Source of the DNA: Flavipsychrobacter sp.
Lineage (GTDB): Bacteria; Bacteroidota; Bacteroidia; Chitinophagales; Chitinophagaceae
Length of the DNA stretch: 64,000 nucleotides
Reading direction: 5' to 3'
NCBI GenBank assembly: GCA_016787265.1
Contig: JAEUVF010000008.1
Location: 248,001 to 312,000 of the forward strand
Shown here: positions 27,284 to 34,762 of the stretch, piece after piece
How positions within the stretch are numbered: the first letter of the stretch is position 1
How the letters are laid out: each line of letters begins with the position of its first letter
The notes under the pieces: generated by a model
What the model was told of the DNA's origin: nothing
Database searches by the model: none
The model's input: the letters and a program-made list of their open reading frames with translations, nothing else
Translations under genes and position numbers: made by a program

Positions 27284-28447
27284 ATGATAAAAGAAAATAT
27301 TAAAATAATACGTGTGGCTACAGTGCCTATTTCTTTTAAGACTTTATTAAAAGGGCAGCTCGCTTACATTAGAAAACATGGATTTGATCCTTTAATGGTA
27401 AGTGCTGACGGAGACGAAGTTGATCAGATAATTAAGGAGCAAATGGCTCCTCATATTTCTTTACCATTGACTAGAAAAATTACTCCTATATCTGATTTAA
27501 AAGCGATTTATCTATTTTATAGACTTTGTAAAAAAAGAAAGCCTCAAATTGTACATTCACATACTCCAAAGGCTGGATTTATTGCAATGATAGGGGCTTG
27601 GCTTGCTGGGGTTAAAATACGGTTACATACGGTTGCTGGATTGCCGCTTATGGAATCTACTGGCATGAAGAGATTGGTTTTGGAATTCGTAGAAAAATTA
27701 ACTTATAAGTTTTCTACAAAAGTGTATTCGAATTCCTATCAATTGAGAGAATTTATTATTGCCAATAAATTTTGTGCTGAGAATAAAATTAAAGTAATTG
27801 GTAATGGAAGTTCAAATGGAATTGATACAATGTATTATTCTAAAAATGATGCTTTGTTAAAATCGTCTGAGGAAATAAGAAATTTACATGGACTTTCTTC
27901 CGAAGATTTTATTTATATATATGTTGGCAGAGTGGTTTATGATAAGGGAATTTCAGAATTGATTAATGCATTCAAAATTATTTCTAAGAATAAATTAAAT
28001 TTTAAATTGTTGTTAGTTGGCTATTTGGAACAAGAGTTAAATCCTTTACCTGATGATATTCTTTTCGAAATAGAGCATAATAAGAATATAAAATTTCTTG
28101 GTTTCCAGGAAGATGTCAGGCCTTTTTTTCTAGTTAGCGATGTCCTGGTTTTTCCATCTTATCGGGAAGGGTTACCCAATGTACCAATGCAGGCATGTTG
28201 TTTGGGTTTACCTGTTATTGCTACGAATATTAATGGTAACAATGAAATTGTTATTCATGGTGAGAATGGTTTGCTAGTACCTGTAAAAGATACTTCTGCA
28301 TTAGCTGAGGCGATGATTCTTATTGCTGATAATCCCGAATTATTTGGAAAATTAAAGTCTAATGCACGGGATATCATAATTAATAGGTATGATCAGAAAT
28401 ATCTGTGGAAGGAACTGGTTAAAGAGTATAATAATAATCTCGGATAA
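27284..28447 (+). CDS. GT4 glycosyltransferase, PglA-like
   Basis: 387 residues from the ATG at 27284; the frame opens five codons earlier at a TTG, but MIKENIKIIRVATVPISF is the natural N-terminus. Motifs: IVHSHTPKAGFIAMIGAWLAGV, IYVGRVVYDKGISELINAF near 212-230, and FPSYREGLPNVPMQACCLGLPVIATN near 288-312. In this family the enzyme adds the second sugar onto a bacillosamine-type residue placed on undecaprenyl phosphate by a PglC-like enzyme, which is encoded right after it. That pairing, and not the sequence alone, is the basis for the PglA-like call. Confidence 0.86.
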   Translation: MIKENIKIIRVATVPISFKTLLKGQLAYIRKHGFDPLMVSADGDEVDQIIKEQMAPHISLPLTRKITPISDLKAIYLFYRLCKKRKPQIVHSHTPKAGFIAMIGAWLAGVKIRLHTVAGLPLMESTGMKRLVLEFVEKLTYKFSTKVYSNSYQLREFIIANKFCAENKIKVIGNGSSNGIDTMYYSKNDALLKSSEEIRNLHGLSSEDFIYIYVGRVVYDKGISELINAFKIISKNKLNFKLLLVGYLEQELNPLPDDILFEIEHNKNIKFLGFQEDVRPFFLVSDVLVFPSYREGLPNVPMQACCLGLPVIATNINGNNEIVIHGENGLLVPVKDTSALAEAMILIADNPELFGKLKSNARDIIINRYDQKYLWKELVKEYNNNLG

Positions 28448-28466
28448 TATTTCGATACTAGCAAAA

Positions 28467-29078
28467 ATGTATAGATTGGTTTTTAAAAGAATATTAGACT
28501 TCGTAATTGCATCAACTGCGTTTATTGTACTATTTCCTTTGTTTATTCTTGTTCTATTAGTATTAAGTATCAATAATTCAGGGTCACCATTTTTTACGCA
28601 ATTACGCCCAGGTCTGAATGCGAAAATATTCCGCATCATCAAGTTTAAGACAATGACGGATAAAAAGTCCTTTGATGGAAAATTATTACAAGATTCTGAT
28701 CGTTTAACCATACTTGGAAATTTCATACGAAAAACCTCCCTTGATGAAATTCCTCAATTACTCAATGTAATTAAGGGAGATATGAGTTTGGTGGGCCCCA
28801 GACCTTTATTAGTTGATTATTTGCCTCTTTATAATTCATTTCAGGCGCGTCGTCATGAAGTAAAACCAGGAATTACGGGCTGGGCGCAGGTGAATGGCCG
28901 GAATGCCATCAGTTGGGAGCAAAAATTTGAGTATGATGTCTGGTATGTAGATAATTGTAGTTTTTTACTGGACATTAAAATCCTGTTCCTGACCGTTTTA
29001 AAGGTATTTAAAAGAGAAGGGATCAATTCTCAAACTGCAGCAACTATGGAAAGATTTAATGGAACAAGTGGAAGTTAG
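28467..29078 (+). CDS. PglC-like phosphoglycosyl transferase initiating the glycan
   Basis: 203 residues from the ATG at 28467. The frame is open for 26 codons upstream, but those overlap the previous gene, and MYRLVFKRILDFVIAS is the usual start. This is the minimal monotopic phosphoglycosyl transferase: one N-terminal re-entrant helix (about 10-35), KFKTMTD near 59-65, catalytic D93-E94 in TSLDEIPQLLNVIKGDMSLVG, and GPRPL. It transfers a sugar-1-phosphate, in PglC diacetylbacillosamine, to undecaprenyl phosphate. Genes for a matching UDP-diaminosugar follow at 30.8, 33.5 and 34.8 kb. It starts the repeat unit of this locus. Confidence 0.93.
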   Translation: MYRLVFKRILDFVIASTAFIVLFPLFILVLLVLSINNSGSPFFTQLRPGLNAKIFRIIKFKTMTDKKSFDGKLLQDSDRLTILGNFIRKTSLDEIPQLLNVIKGDMSLVGPRPLLVDYLPLYNSFQARRHEVKPGITGWAQVNGRNAISWEQKFEYDVWYVDNCSFLLDIKILFLTVLKVFKREGINSQTAATMERFNGTSGS

Positions 29079-29119
29079 TATCATCTTTGCTTAAATTGTT
29101 TGTATAAAATTTACGCTTT

Positions 29120-30127
29120 ATGGAAATTAAAATTTCAAATATCGCTTATTATCTACCTTCTGAAGCTATTACCAACAGTTTCCTAAGCGAGGAGTTTCCA
29201 GAGTGGAGTGCTGAAAAAATTGCTAAAAAAGTAGGTATATCCAGGCGTATGGTTGCTGCAGAAGATGAGTCTGTTTCTGATATGGCCACTCGGGCAGCTC
29301 AAATGCTCTTCAATGAAATTGATATTCCTAAAGAGAAAATTGATTACATCATCTTATGTACACAAAGTCCTGATTATTTTTTGCCAACTACAGCTTGTAT
29401 CATTCAGGAAAAATTAGGCTTACCACGGTCCATTGGAGCCATAGATTTTAACCAGGGTTGTTCCGGATTTGTTTATGGTTTAAGCCTGGCAAAAGGTTTA
29501 CTGGCTTCCGGTGATTTTAAAAATATTCTACTGATTACAGCTGAAACCTATTCTAAATATATTCATCCCAGGGATAAAGGAAATAGAACCCTTTTTGGTG
29601 ATGCTGCTGCTGCTGCACTAGTATCTTCAGAATCAGGCATTGCCTCAATTGGTAGATTTGTACTTGGAACAGATGGAAGAGGTGCCGAAAATCTGATTGT
29701 TAAGAGAGGAGCCGCAAAGTATCCGAACACAACAGATGATTCTTTACCTGAGGAAATTACCAGCCTTAATTTTAATGAGAATTATCTTTTCATGAACGGT
29801 ACAGAAATATTCAATTTTACAATTGATATTGTTCCAAAATTAATTTCCGATACACTTACTAAAAATGACTTGTCTTTTGATGATATAGACCTGTTTGTAT
29901 TTCACCAGGCCAATCAATTTATGCTGGACCATCTAAAGAAGAAACTCAAAGTTCCAAATGAAAAATTTTTCGTTTTTATGGAGAATTGTGGCAATACGGT
30001 TTCTTCCACCATACCGATTGCATTGGCAAATGCCATTTCTTCCGGTAAAATTACTGACGGCAACAAGGTCTTAATCGTAGGTTTTGGAGTTGGATATTCA
30101 TGGGGCGCAACTTTGCTTAAATTTTGA
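29120..30127 (+). CDS. 3-oxoacyl-ACP synthase III (KAS III) family protein, first copy
   Basis: 335 residues. Complete catalytic triad: C114 in FNQGCSGFVYG, H262 in FHQANQFML and N292 in ENCGNTVSSTIP. GFGVGYSWGATLLK at the end is typical. KAS III enzymes start chains by condensing an acyl-CoA with malonyl-ACP. This copy lies in a sugar locus next to an ACP, a second KAS III and a ketoreductase, not near the housekeeping fab genes. It shares only the family core with the second copy (31683), so they probably do different condensations. Its 3' end overlaps the minus-strand phosphopantetheinyl transferase by 11 bases. Confidence 0.92.
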   Translation: MEIKISNIAYYLPSEAITNSFLSEEFPEWSAEKIAKKVGISRRMVAAEDESVSDMATRAAQMLFNEIDIPKEKIDYIILCTQSPDYFLPTTACIIQEKLGLPRSIGAIDFNQGCSGFVYGLSLAKGLLASGDFKNILLITAETYSKYIHPRDKGNRTLFGDAAAAALVSSESGIASIGRFVLGTDGRGAENLIVKRGAAKYPNTTDDSLPEEITSLNFNENYLFMNGTEIFNFTIDIVPKLISDTLTKNDLSFDDIDLFVFHQANQFMLDHLKKKLKVPNEKFFVFMENCGNTVSSTIPIALANAISSGKITDGNKVLIVGFGVGYSWGATLLKF

Positions 30128-30776
30128 TAGGAGTAAATGGGTAGATTTCAAATTCTGATTTTATTACACCAGGTTGAATCCTGGAAAATTGTATAACTGG
30201 ATCTGAGTTTATTAATTCTAGTGCTGAAAGGACAGTATTTTCTGAAACTAAGAAACTTCTTATTGTATAAGTCTGGCCCTGATACTGAATCAGCTTTGCC
30301 GCCACATTCGCCTCCTGAAGTATATCATATACACAAATTTGAATTGCCTTCGCAAACGCTTCTAACTTAGTCCAATAAATCATTTGATTTATGGCTTCAT
30401 TTTTGTCAACCAAAGCATTTCGGTAATTCATATCGAAATATCTGATAAGAGGTTTTGGTAATTTTCTTATTTTCTCCATGTCAATTCCAAGTGGAGCTTT
30501 GCTGATGCCAAATGCAATATGAGTGGCAGAATGAGAAAAGGACAAATGAATGTTCGTTTGATCCAGGAATGGTTTACCATATTTATTTTTTAGCAGATTT
30601 ATAGGACTGGAAAGGGCGTGCTTATTTTTCAATACATAAGCACAGGCCAAATACATCAATCGGGATACGAAAGATTCCTGTTCAGATAAAAAGGATGAAG
30701 AAATTATATCAGCATTGTTATGAACAAAAATTTCATATTCTTTTAAGTTGTTAATTTCGATTATATATATCTGCAT
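30117..30776 (-). CDS. 4'-phosphopantetheinyl transferase, Sfp-like
   Basis: 219 residues. The three Sfp-type blocks are present: GKP at 67-69, GIDME at 97-101 (Mg-binding acidic pair) and W135-TKLEAFAKA-144, plus the substrate-binding FSHS at 80-83. It would move phosphopantetheine from CoA to the acyl carrier protein encoded at 31440. It is on the opposite strand to all neighbours: its end overlaps the KAS III gene and its start is 3 bases from the start of the acyltransferase gene, so its promoter must lie inside that coding region. Dedicated activation of the local ACP is an inference. Confidence 0.9.
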   Translation of the reverse strand: MQIYIIEINNLKEYEIFVHNNADIISSSFLSEQESFVSRLMYLACAYVLKNKHALSSPINLLKNKYGKPFLDQTNIHLSFSHSATHIAFGISKAPLGIDMEKIRKLPKPLIRYFDMNYRNALVDKNEAINQMIYWTKLEAFAKAIQICVYDILQEANVAAKLIQYQGQTYTIRSFLVSENTVLSALELINSDPVIQFSRIQPGVIKSEFEIYPFTPIKI

Positions 30777-30779
30777 TGT

Positions 30780-31424
30780 ATGGAAAATATTGTTATCGTT
30801 GGAGCTGGTGGATTTGGCCGGGAAGTTAGTTCCTGGATTGAATCAATAAATGAAATAAAGCCAACATTTAAAATTACAGGCTATTATGATGATAATAGTA
30901 CTTTGGAGGGGACAAAAATTCTAAATCGTTATCCTTATCTCGGTACATTGGTTGAACTAGACAACACCGGGGAAAAAATAAATGTTGTCATAGCAATAGG
31001 AAATCCAAAAGCAGTTTGGCAGGTTAAGAATAAGCTAAACAATCCCAATTTAATATTTCCTACTATTATTCATCCTTCTACAATAACATATGGAGATAGT
31101 TATAGAGTGGGTGAGGGAAATTTAATAGGGCCTTATAGTATTATTAGTTGTGATGTGAAAATAGGCAATTTCAACATTTTTAATACCTATGTTAGTGTTG
31201 GGCACGATACAGTGATTGACTCTTATAATGTCATGAATCCAAGAGTACTGATTTCTGGTAATTGTAAAATTGGAAATAGAAATTTATTTGGGTTGAATTC
31301 AGCAATGATCCAGGGCAAAACACTTGGTGATGATAATACACTGGGACCGGGTAGCATTTTGTATGCTTCAAAAAAGAATAATTCTTTATTGATCGGTAAT
31401 CCCGCAAAAAATCTAATTTTATAA
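30780..31424 (+). CDS. PglD/NeuD-like sugar N-acyltransferase
   Basis: 214 residues. N-terminal Rossmann-like sugar-nucleotide domain (IVIVGAGGFGREVSSWI at 4-20, GYYDD, VVIAIGNPK) and C-terminal LbH from about 95. H142 in VSVGHDTVID is at the place of the catalytic histidine of PglD. PglD acetylates the 4-amine of UDP-4-amino-trideoxy-GlcNAc from acetyl-CoA. Here the next genes are an ACP, a KAS III and a ketoreductase, so the acyl donor may be a hydroxyacyl-ACP instead; that is inference. The C-terminal end NSLLIGNPAKNLIL is family-typical. Confidence 0.88.
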   Translation: MENIVIVGAGGFGREVSSWIESINEIKPTFKITGYYDDNSTLEGTKILNRYPYLGTLVELDNTGEKINVVIAIGNPKAVWQVKNKLNNPNLIFPTIIHPSTITYGDSYRVGEGNLIGPYSIISCDVKIGNFNIFNTYVSVGHDTVIDSYNVMNPRVLISGNCKIGNRNLFGLNSAMIQGKTLGDDNTLGPGSILYASKKNNSLLIGNPAKNLIL

Positions 31425-31439
31425 AATAAATTTTAATTT

Positions 31440-31682
31440 ATGGCAACTATTGAGAATGCGGAGTTTTTAGAAAAATTCGCGGAACTATTTGATGAAACAG
31501 ATCCGGAAACAATTTCACTGGAAACTGAATTTAAGAAAATTGAGGAGTGGAGCTCATTAATTGCACTTTCATTAATAGCAATGGCTGATGAGCAATACGG
31601 TGTGAGACTGACGGGTGACGAAATTCGCAGTGCCACATCCATTCAGAGTTTAAAAGATATTATTGAATCCAAAATAAGCTAA
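31440..31682 (+). CDS. Acyl carrier protein
   Basis: 80 residues, acidic, four-helix pattern. The attachment site is S39 in EEWSSLIAL, where the canonical DSL appears as SSL after a Trp, as in specialised ACPs of secondary pathways. Helix 2 continues SLIAMADEQYG and the protein ends SIQSLKDIIESK. It would carry the growing acyl chain as a thioester on phosphopantetheine. It is 15 bases after the PglD-like gene and its stop abuts the second KAS III start, so it is co-expressed with both. It is not the housekeeping AcpP by sequence. Confidence 0.93.
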   Translation: MATIENAEFLEKFAELFDETDPETISLETEFKKIEEWSSLIALSLIAMADEQYGVRLTGDEIRSATSIQSLKDIIESKIS

Positions 31683-32735
31683 ATGGCCTATTTGCAGATT
31701 CAACATGTTTCTTTAAAAGGTATATCCGCAGCAGTTCCCAAAACCAGGGAAAGCAATTGGGAATATCCCTATTTACCGAAGGAGGCTGCTGAAGCATTTA
31801 TTAACACAACCGGTGTTGAGTATCGGCGTATTGCACCCAGGGAATTGTGTACCTCAGATCTTTGTGTAACTGCCGCTGAAGAATTGATTTCCAAACTTTC
31901 CTGGGCCAGGGAAACGATTGATGTTGTCATTTTTGTAACCCAGACACCTGACTATTTATTACCAATAACCAGTGCAATTATTCAGGATAGGTTGAAATTA
32001 TCCAAAGAATGTCTGGCAATTGATATACCTCTTGGATGTTCCGGTTTTGTTTACGGGATGTCTGTAATTTGTTCCTTATTGCAAACTGGCCATCTTAAAA
32101 GAGGGCTTTTATTGGTTGGGGATACACTTAGTAAATCAATTTCTCATCTTGATAAAAGTTGTCATCCGCTTTTTGGAGATGCCGGTGCTGTTGCTGCCTT
32201 TGAATATGCAGCTGATGCCGCTCCTATGAATTTTCATTTGGGATCTGATGGCTCTGGTTATAAAGCCATAATTATCCCAGATGGTGGTTCCCGGTCTCCA
32301 GTTGTTTCTGAATCTTTGGTCATGGAAGAAATTACGGACGGAATTTCCAGAAATCGTTGTCAGCTGGTATTGGATGGCATGGATGTATTTTCTTTTGGAA
32401 TTTCCCAGGCTCCAAAAACTGTAAATGCGCTGCTTCAGCATTTTTCAATTGACATAAACACGATTGATTATTTTGTTTTTCATCAGGCCAATCTGAAGAT
32501 GAATAAAATGATTGCCAAAAAATTGAAGCTGCCTGAAAATAAGGTACCATATTCATTAAAGGATTATGGTAATACCTCCTCTGCCACCATACCTCTTACA
32601 ATTTTGGATCAATTGAAAGAACAAAAGGACAAGGTTACCAATTGGTTATTTTGTGGATTTGGTGTTGGTCTTTCGTGGGGTTCAGTGGTGCTTAGTACAG
32701 ATTCACTTGTAACAACAGACATCATTGAGTTATGA
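31683..32735 (+). CDS. KAS III family protein, second copy
   Basis: 350 residues. Triad C119 (IPLGCSGFVYG), H267 (FHQANLKMN), N297 (DYGNTSSATIP). Starts immediately after the ACP stop and overlaps the SDR by ATGA, so ACP, KAS III and reductase form one translational unit. Two distinct intact KAS III genes with one reductase would allow two rounds of extension from acetyl-CoA, giving a 3,5-dioxygenated C6 chain if both beta-ketones are reduced. Another possibility is that one copy acts as an acyl transferase, as some KAS III homologues do. Confidence 0.92.
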   Translation: MAYLQIQHVSLKGISAAVPKTRESNWEYPYLPKEAAEAFINTTGVEYRRIAPRELCTSDLCVTAAEELISKLSWARETIDVVIFVTQTPDYLLPITSAIIQDRLKLSKECLAIDIPLGCSGFVYGMSVICSLLQTGHLKRGLLLVGDTLSKSISHLDKSCHPLFGDAGAVAAFEYAADAAPMNFHLGSDGSGYKAIIIPDGGSRSPVVSESLVMEEITDGISRNRCQLVLDGMDVFSFGISQAPKTVNALLQHFSIDINTIDYFVFHQANLKMNKMIAKKLKLPENKVPYSLKDYGNTSSATIPLTILDQLKEQKDKVTNWLFCGFGVGLSWGSVVLSTDSLVTTDIIEL

Positions 32736-33484
32736 TTCCAACTGTTTTTTCGCTAAAAGGTAAAAAAATACTGGTTACCGGAGCTTCTTCTGGAATTGGC
32801 TATGCTATTTGTAAAGCCATTGATACTGCAGAAGGAAGCTTTATAGCTGTGGCAAGGCGCGAAGAAAAACTGCAGCAACTGCTGACAGAGTGCACAGGTA
32901 CTAATCATTCATTCCTGCGGGCTGATCTTTCTATTGATACAGACTTGCAGCAGCTTGTTGCTGACATTTCACAAATTGATGGAATTGTACACGCTGCAGG
33001 AGTTGCCAGGTTTGTTCCTTTGAAATTTTATTCAATTGCTGATTTTCATGAATTACAAAGAATCAATGTTGATTCAATCTTATATATTCTTAATCATATC
33101 TGTAAAAAGAAGAAGCTTAATAAAAATGCTTCAGTTGTATTGATCAGTTCATTAGCGGCTTATCTGGGTACTATTGGTGGCGCCTATTACAGTGCATCAA
33201 AAGCGCAGCTTATTTCATTAGCCAGAGTTTGGAGTAATGAATTGGCTGCATCTGGTTCAAGAGTAAATTGCCTTGCTCCCGGTATAGTTAAAACAGAGTT
33301 GGTTGAAGATGCTTTTGGAAGGCTTTCAAAAGAGGAGATCGCTATTGATGAAAAAAAATATCCTTTGGGCTACGGTACTCCTGAGGATATTGCAAACCCA
33401 GTGATTTTTTTGCTTTCAAATGCAAGCAGATGGATTACAGGTCAATCCATCATAATTGATGGCGGCAGGTCTAATTACGTTTAA
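32732..33484 (+). CDS. SDR oxidoreductase, FabG-like 3-oxoacyl-ACP reductase
   Basis: 250 residues. Classical SDR: cofactor motif TGASSGIG at 16-23, HAAG near 87-90, catalytic S140 (LISSLAAY), Y153 and K157 (YSASK), and the C-terminal ASRWITGQSIIIDGG. ARREEKL after the second strand suggests NADPH. In this setting it most likely reduces the 3-oxoacyl-ACP made by the KAS III enzymes to a 3-hydroxyacyl-ACP. Reduction of a keto-sugar is the main alternative, but extended rather than classical SDRs usually do that. Confidence 0.9.
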   Translation: MIPTVFSLKGKKILVTGASSGIGYAICKAIDTAEGSFIAVARREEKLQQLLTECTGTNHSFLRADLSIDTDLQQLVADISQIDGIVHAAGVARFVPLKFYSIADFHELQRINVDSILYILNHICKKKKLNKNASVVLISSLAAYLGTIGGAYYSASKAQLISLARVWSNELAASGSRVNCLAPGIVKTELVEDAFGRLSKEEIAIDEKKYPLGYGTPEDIANPVIFLLSNASRWITGQSIIIDGGRSNYV

Positions 33485-33501
33485 TTTTTAAATTATATAA
33501 G

Positions 33502-34632
33502 TTGTCTGATAAAATTTGGCTGTCCTCCCCGCATATGGGTGGAAAAGAAGAAGTGTACGTGAAAGAGGCTTTTGATACCAACTGGATCGCGCCTCTTGGT
33601 CCGCATGTGGATCAGTTTGAAAAAGACCTTGCTACCTTTACAGGTACGCAATACGCTGCCGCCCTTTCATCGGGTACAGCCGCCATCCACCTTGCCCTGA
33701 TCATGCTGAATGTTTCAACAGATGATTTTGTTATCTGCCAGTCCATGACCTTCTCTGCTTCCGCCAACCCGATCCGCTACCAGGGTGCGATCCCTGTTTT
33801 TGTGGACAGCGAAGCCGATACATGGAACATGGACCCCAACGCGTTGGAAGACGCCATAAAATTCTGCCTCTCAAAAAACAAACTTCCCAAAGCCATCATT
33901 CCGGTTCATTTATATGGCATGCCGGCTAAAATGGAGGAGATCCTGGCGCTCGCCAATAAATACCAGATCCCCGTTATTGAAGACGCAGCGGAAGCACTTG
34001 GCTCTACTTACAACGGAAAAGCCTGTGGCAGTTTTGGTCAATTGGGTGTTCTAAGCTTCAACGGGAATAAAATTATTACTACAAGCGGCGGTGGTGCCCT
34101 GATTGGAAATGATGCAGCCGCTATCCAGAAAGCCCGCTTCCTGGCAACCCAGGCACGTGATCATGCTCCTCATTACCAACATTCCGAAATCGGCTACAAT
34201 TACCGGATGAGTAATGTTTGCGCAGCTATCGGAAGAGGACAAATGGAAGTGCTGGATCAGCGGGTAGCCCAGCGGCGTAGCAATTTTGACCGGTATAAAA
34301 TCGCCCTGCAAGCATTACCTGGTGTGGAGTTTCAGCCCGAATTGGGGAATTCTTTCAGCAATCGTTGGCTTACCAGCCTCACCATAGACCCGAAAGCAAG
34401 CCATGGCATCGATCGGGAAAAAATCCGCCTTGCCCTGGAAAAGGAAAATATCGAAAGCCGGCCGCTTTGGAAACCCATGCACCTGCAGCCTGTATTTCAG
34501 TCTTATCCCTATTTTGGGGGAAAAATCAGTGAAAACCTGTTTGAAAACGGGCTATGCCTTCCCAGCGGTTCCAACCTCTCTAACGAAGATTTTGAGCGAA
34601 TTTTCCAATTTCTCCTCCCTTTCTGGCAATAA
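33502..34632 (+). CDS. DegT/DnrJ/EryC1 aminotransferase, PglE-like
   Basis: 376 residues, with a TTG start 17 bases after the SDR stop; MSDKIWLSSPHMGGKEE is the usual PglE-type N-terminus, which supports the TTG. PLP-lysine K190 in LSFNGNKIITTSGGG; other blocks are SSGTAAIHLAL near 56-66 and EDAAEALGS near 160-168. It would aminate UDP-4-keto-6-deoxy-GlcNAc (from the 34763 gene) at C4 with glutamate. G+C rises abruptly at this gene (35 of 60 at 34081-34140), so it belongs to the backbone and not to the AT-rich block. Confidence 0.93.
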   Translation: MSDKIWLSSPHMGGKEEVYVKEAFDTNWIAPLGPHVDQFEKDLATFTGTQYAAALSSGTAAIHLALIMLNVSTDDFVICQSMTFSASANPIRYQGAIPVFVDSEADTWNMDPNALEDAIKFCLSKNKLPKAIIPVHLYGMPAKMEEILALANKYQIPVIEDAAEALGSTYNGKACGSFGQLGVLSFNGNKIITTSGGGALIGNDAAAIQKARFLATQARDHAPHYQHSEIGYNYRMSNVCAAIGRGQMEVLDQRVAQRRSNFDRYKIALQALPGVEFQPELGNSFSNRWLTSLTIDPKASHGIDREKIRLALEKENIESRPLWKPMHLQPVFQSYPYFGGKISENLFENGLCLPSGSNLSNEDFERIFQFLLPFWQ

Positions 34633-34692
34633 TTTTGCATACAGGGAGTTATCCATAGCAAAACAAAAAAATCCTTTATTTGATTTTTATTA

Positions 34693-34738
34693 CTACTTAT
34701 TTAAGTAGATTTAATACGTAAAGGATTGTTATTTTTGC
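34693..34738 (+). promoter_or_regulatory. Promoter with dyad before PglF-like gene
   Basis: TATTTTTGC at 34730-34738 fits TAnnTTTGC. A perfect inverted repeat, CTACTTATTTAAGTAG, lies at 34693-34708, centred 29.5 bases upstream of the TA. Sequence (TACTY-AWWT-RAGTA core) and spacing match the dyad at 14530. No -33 TTTG is present. The ATG of the downstream gene is 24 bases after the element. Confidence 0.62.
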
Positions 34739-34762
34739 GGTGGCTTTCCGTGAAACCTTATT

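Larger units (their letters stand above)
16540..33490. other. AT-rich block within the polysaccharide locus
   Basis: From about 16.54 kb, inside the epimerase gene, to the end of the SDR gene near 33.49 kb the sequence is clearly poorer in G+C than both flanks. Examples by hand count: 22381-22440 has 11 of 60 G+C, while 34081-34140 has 35 of 60. The part up to about 28.5 kb is the most extreme; 28.8-33.5 kb is intermediate. It holds the variable functions (flippase, polymerase, most GT4 enzymes, acyltransferases), which fits replacement of a serotype-like cassette by recombination in flanking conserved genes. No insertion sequence, integrase or tRNA was seen at either edge. Confidence 0.7.

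Noticed and set aside
28352..28726. 124-codon minus-strand frame opposite the PglC-like gene
   Set aside because: Shadow frame in AT-rich DNA; the plus strand has clear catalytic motifs.
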